Source of the DNA: Pirellulales bacterium
GTDB taxonomy: Bacteria; Planctomycetota; Planctomycetia; Pirellulales; JAICIG01
Assembly: GCA_025924495.1 (NCBI GenBank)
Contig: JAICIG010000418.1
Span: 1 to 6,923, forward strand
Reading direction: 5' to 3'
Length of the DNA: 6,923 nucleotides
Below are positions 6,347-6,923 of the stretch, piece after piece. The translations under genes and the position numbers were made by a program. The stretch's first letter is position 1. Every line of letters begins with the position of its first letter. The notes under the pieces are model-generated. The model did not search any database, was not told where the DNA came from, and was given only the letters and a program-made list of their open reading frames with translations.

Positions 6347-6368
6347 TTACACCGAACGTTCGCGGTAA
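6347..6368. repeat. 22-bp interrupted palindrome
   Basis: TTAC (6347-6350) and GTAA (6365-6368) flank the perfect 10-bp palindrome CGAACGTTCG (6353-6362), with two non-symmetric bases on each side; 18 of 22 positions are symmetric. It starts 14 bases past the stop of the minus-strand ORF at 6382. No T tract follows on either strand, so it does not look like an intrinsic terminator. It could be a protein-binding site or part of an insertion-sequence end. Confidence 0.35.
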
Positions 6369-6381
6369 TGCGTCAATGCGG

Positions 6382-6621
6382 CTAGGGCTTGCTTGGCGGC
6401 TCGGCAGTCGTCGCGGCAGGATCATCGGCATGAGCCGGCGCCAGCCTGCCAAGTAAATCGTGCAGGCGACTGCGATTGACTTCCAGGGCGAACGGATTCT
6501 CATCAAATTCGCCGAACCCCGCCGGCATCATGGCAGAGCCGCGGGGCATGCCGATCGTGTCCAGAATGTTTCGTTGTTCCGGTGTCAGCAGTTCTTCTAA
6601 TTGCCGGGGCGTAACTCGCAT
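6382..6621 (-). CDS. Hypothetical 79-aa ORF coupled to the transposase
   Basis: I do not recognise the product. From the ATG at 6621 it is a soluble, mostly helical 79-aa protein: 'RQLEELLTPEQRNILDTIG' at the start, 'GFGEFDENPFALEVNRSRLH' in the middle, and an Ala/Pro/Thr-rich tail. Composition and codon use look like a real coding sequence. The frame extends upstream to an ATG at 6669, but those 16 codons overlap the transposase end, so 6621 is preferred. Only four bases separate it from the transposase stop, with weak AGAGA before the ATG, implying translation coupled to the transposase. It could be a passenger gene of the element, or the 3' remnant of a host gene into which the element inserted. 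The sequence here does not decide. Confidence 0.45.
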   Translation of the reverse strand: MRVTPRQLEELLTPEQRNILDTIGMPRGSAMMPAGFGEFDENPFALEVNRSRLHDLLGRLAPAHADDPAATTAEPPSKP

Positions 6622-6625
6622 TTCT

Positions 6626-6923
6626 CTATGCGGCAGATCGCCGGTATAGCCGGGTTTGCTCAGTTTCAATGCGGTAGTTTACAAAGTCGTCCCAGCAGCC
6701 GTTGAGGTAGATCGCCCGCAGGTGCAACATGGCCTGGGCGCCGTTTACGGTCCAGCGCATGCCGGTGCATTCCAGGCGATCTTTCACCAAGTGGCGGCAG
6801 GCTCCTTCCGCCACGCCGCTGCCGATCGGATAGCCGGCGGCCAGGTATTCGTCGTATTTCATGTGCTCGCGATTGTTCTCGTAGTATTGAATCGCCGCGT
6901 TCAGCGTTTTCCGTTTCTCTCCC
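6626..6923 (-). CDS. ISKra4-type transposase, C-terminal 98 residues (5' part outside window)
   Basis: The frame is open to the right edge, so only the C-terminus is seen. It carries the strongly conserved string 'PIGSGVAEGACRHLVKDR' followed by 'TGMRW', 'GAQAMLHLRAIYLNG' and an ending like 'TEQTRLY', typical of ISKra4-family transposases. The Glu in 'GSGVAEGA' is probably the last member of the catalytic DDE triad; the other two residues lie outside. Nothing visible is broken: the C-terminus reaches the usual length and stops with TAG at 6628-6626. The enzyme would move its element by cut-and-paste or related DDE chemistry. Whether the full element is intact cannot be seen. Confidence 0.85.
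   Translation of the reverse strand, partial: GEKRKTLNAAIQYYENNREHMKYDEYLAAGYPIGSGVAEGACRHLVKDRLECTGMRWTVNGAQAMLHLRAIYLNGCWDDFVNYRIETEQTRLYRRSAA

Noticed and set aside
6247..6375. Repeated 9-mer AATGCGTCA as a possible target-site duplication of the insertion sequence
   Set aside because: The two copies are 120 bases apart on the same side of the transposase, so they cannot flank the element; a repeat of this size can occur by chance.
1..6923. Possible defence system, CRISPR array, tRNA or rRNA
   Set aside because: No spaced direct repeats, no tRNA-like cloverleaf or rRNA segment, and no nuclease, helicase or toxin-antitoxin genes recognised.

Overview
The window looks like chromosome from a planctomycete, probably of the Pirellula/Rhodopirellula side of the phylum. 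This is inferred from protein families, not from a database search. Three families point there: a PVC-type heme-binding (CxxCH) protein, a TIGR03067-type lipoprotein-like domain, and a tiny membrane protein opening with the 'NPYxAPQ' N-terminus common in that phylum. A basic protein with a duplicated helix-turn-helix-like unit and an ISKra4-type transposase fit the same picture. Genes are sparse, with long gene-less stretches between them, which is also usual for that group.

Left part (1-2483). The 3' two-thirds of a large periplasmic heme protein runs off the left edge. It ends in a cytochrome c-like domain (C427, C430 and H431, counting from the first ATG in the window). About 780 bases without a convincing protein gene follow. 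Inside them is a compact transcription unit: an AT-rich upstream tract, a sigma-70-like promoter, a 6-bp GNRA-capped hairpin starting at the predicted transcription start, and then a 12-bp terminator hairpin with seven Ts. This makes a candidate small RNA of about 64 nt and is the most interesting signal in the window.

Middle (2484-5036). A 68-aa two-helix membrane protein (minus) and a membrane-anchored TIGR03067-domain protein (plus) diverge from a shared 167-bp region that holds a promoter for each. The TIGR03067 gene converges, with 7 bases between the coding ends, on a 503-aa Nramp-fold transporter (minus) that lacks both canonical Nramp metal-binding motifs.

Right part (5037-6923). A minus-strand gene for a basic, duplicated HTH-like protein has its own promoter and a clear terminator. 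A gene-less, less GC-rich stretch follows. The right edge holds the C-terminus of an ISKra4-type transposase, coupled to a 79-aa ORF of unknown function that starts 4 bases after the transposase stop. That ORF is either an IS passenger gene or the stump of a host gene.

The genes do not form one pathway, and I see no phage, CRISPR, toxin-antitoxin or biosynthetic locus. The new candidates are the small RNA unit, the motif-less Nramp protein, the duplicated HTH protein and the transposase-coupled ORF.
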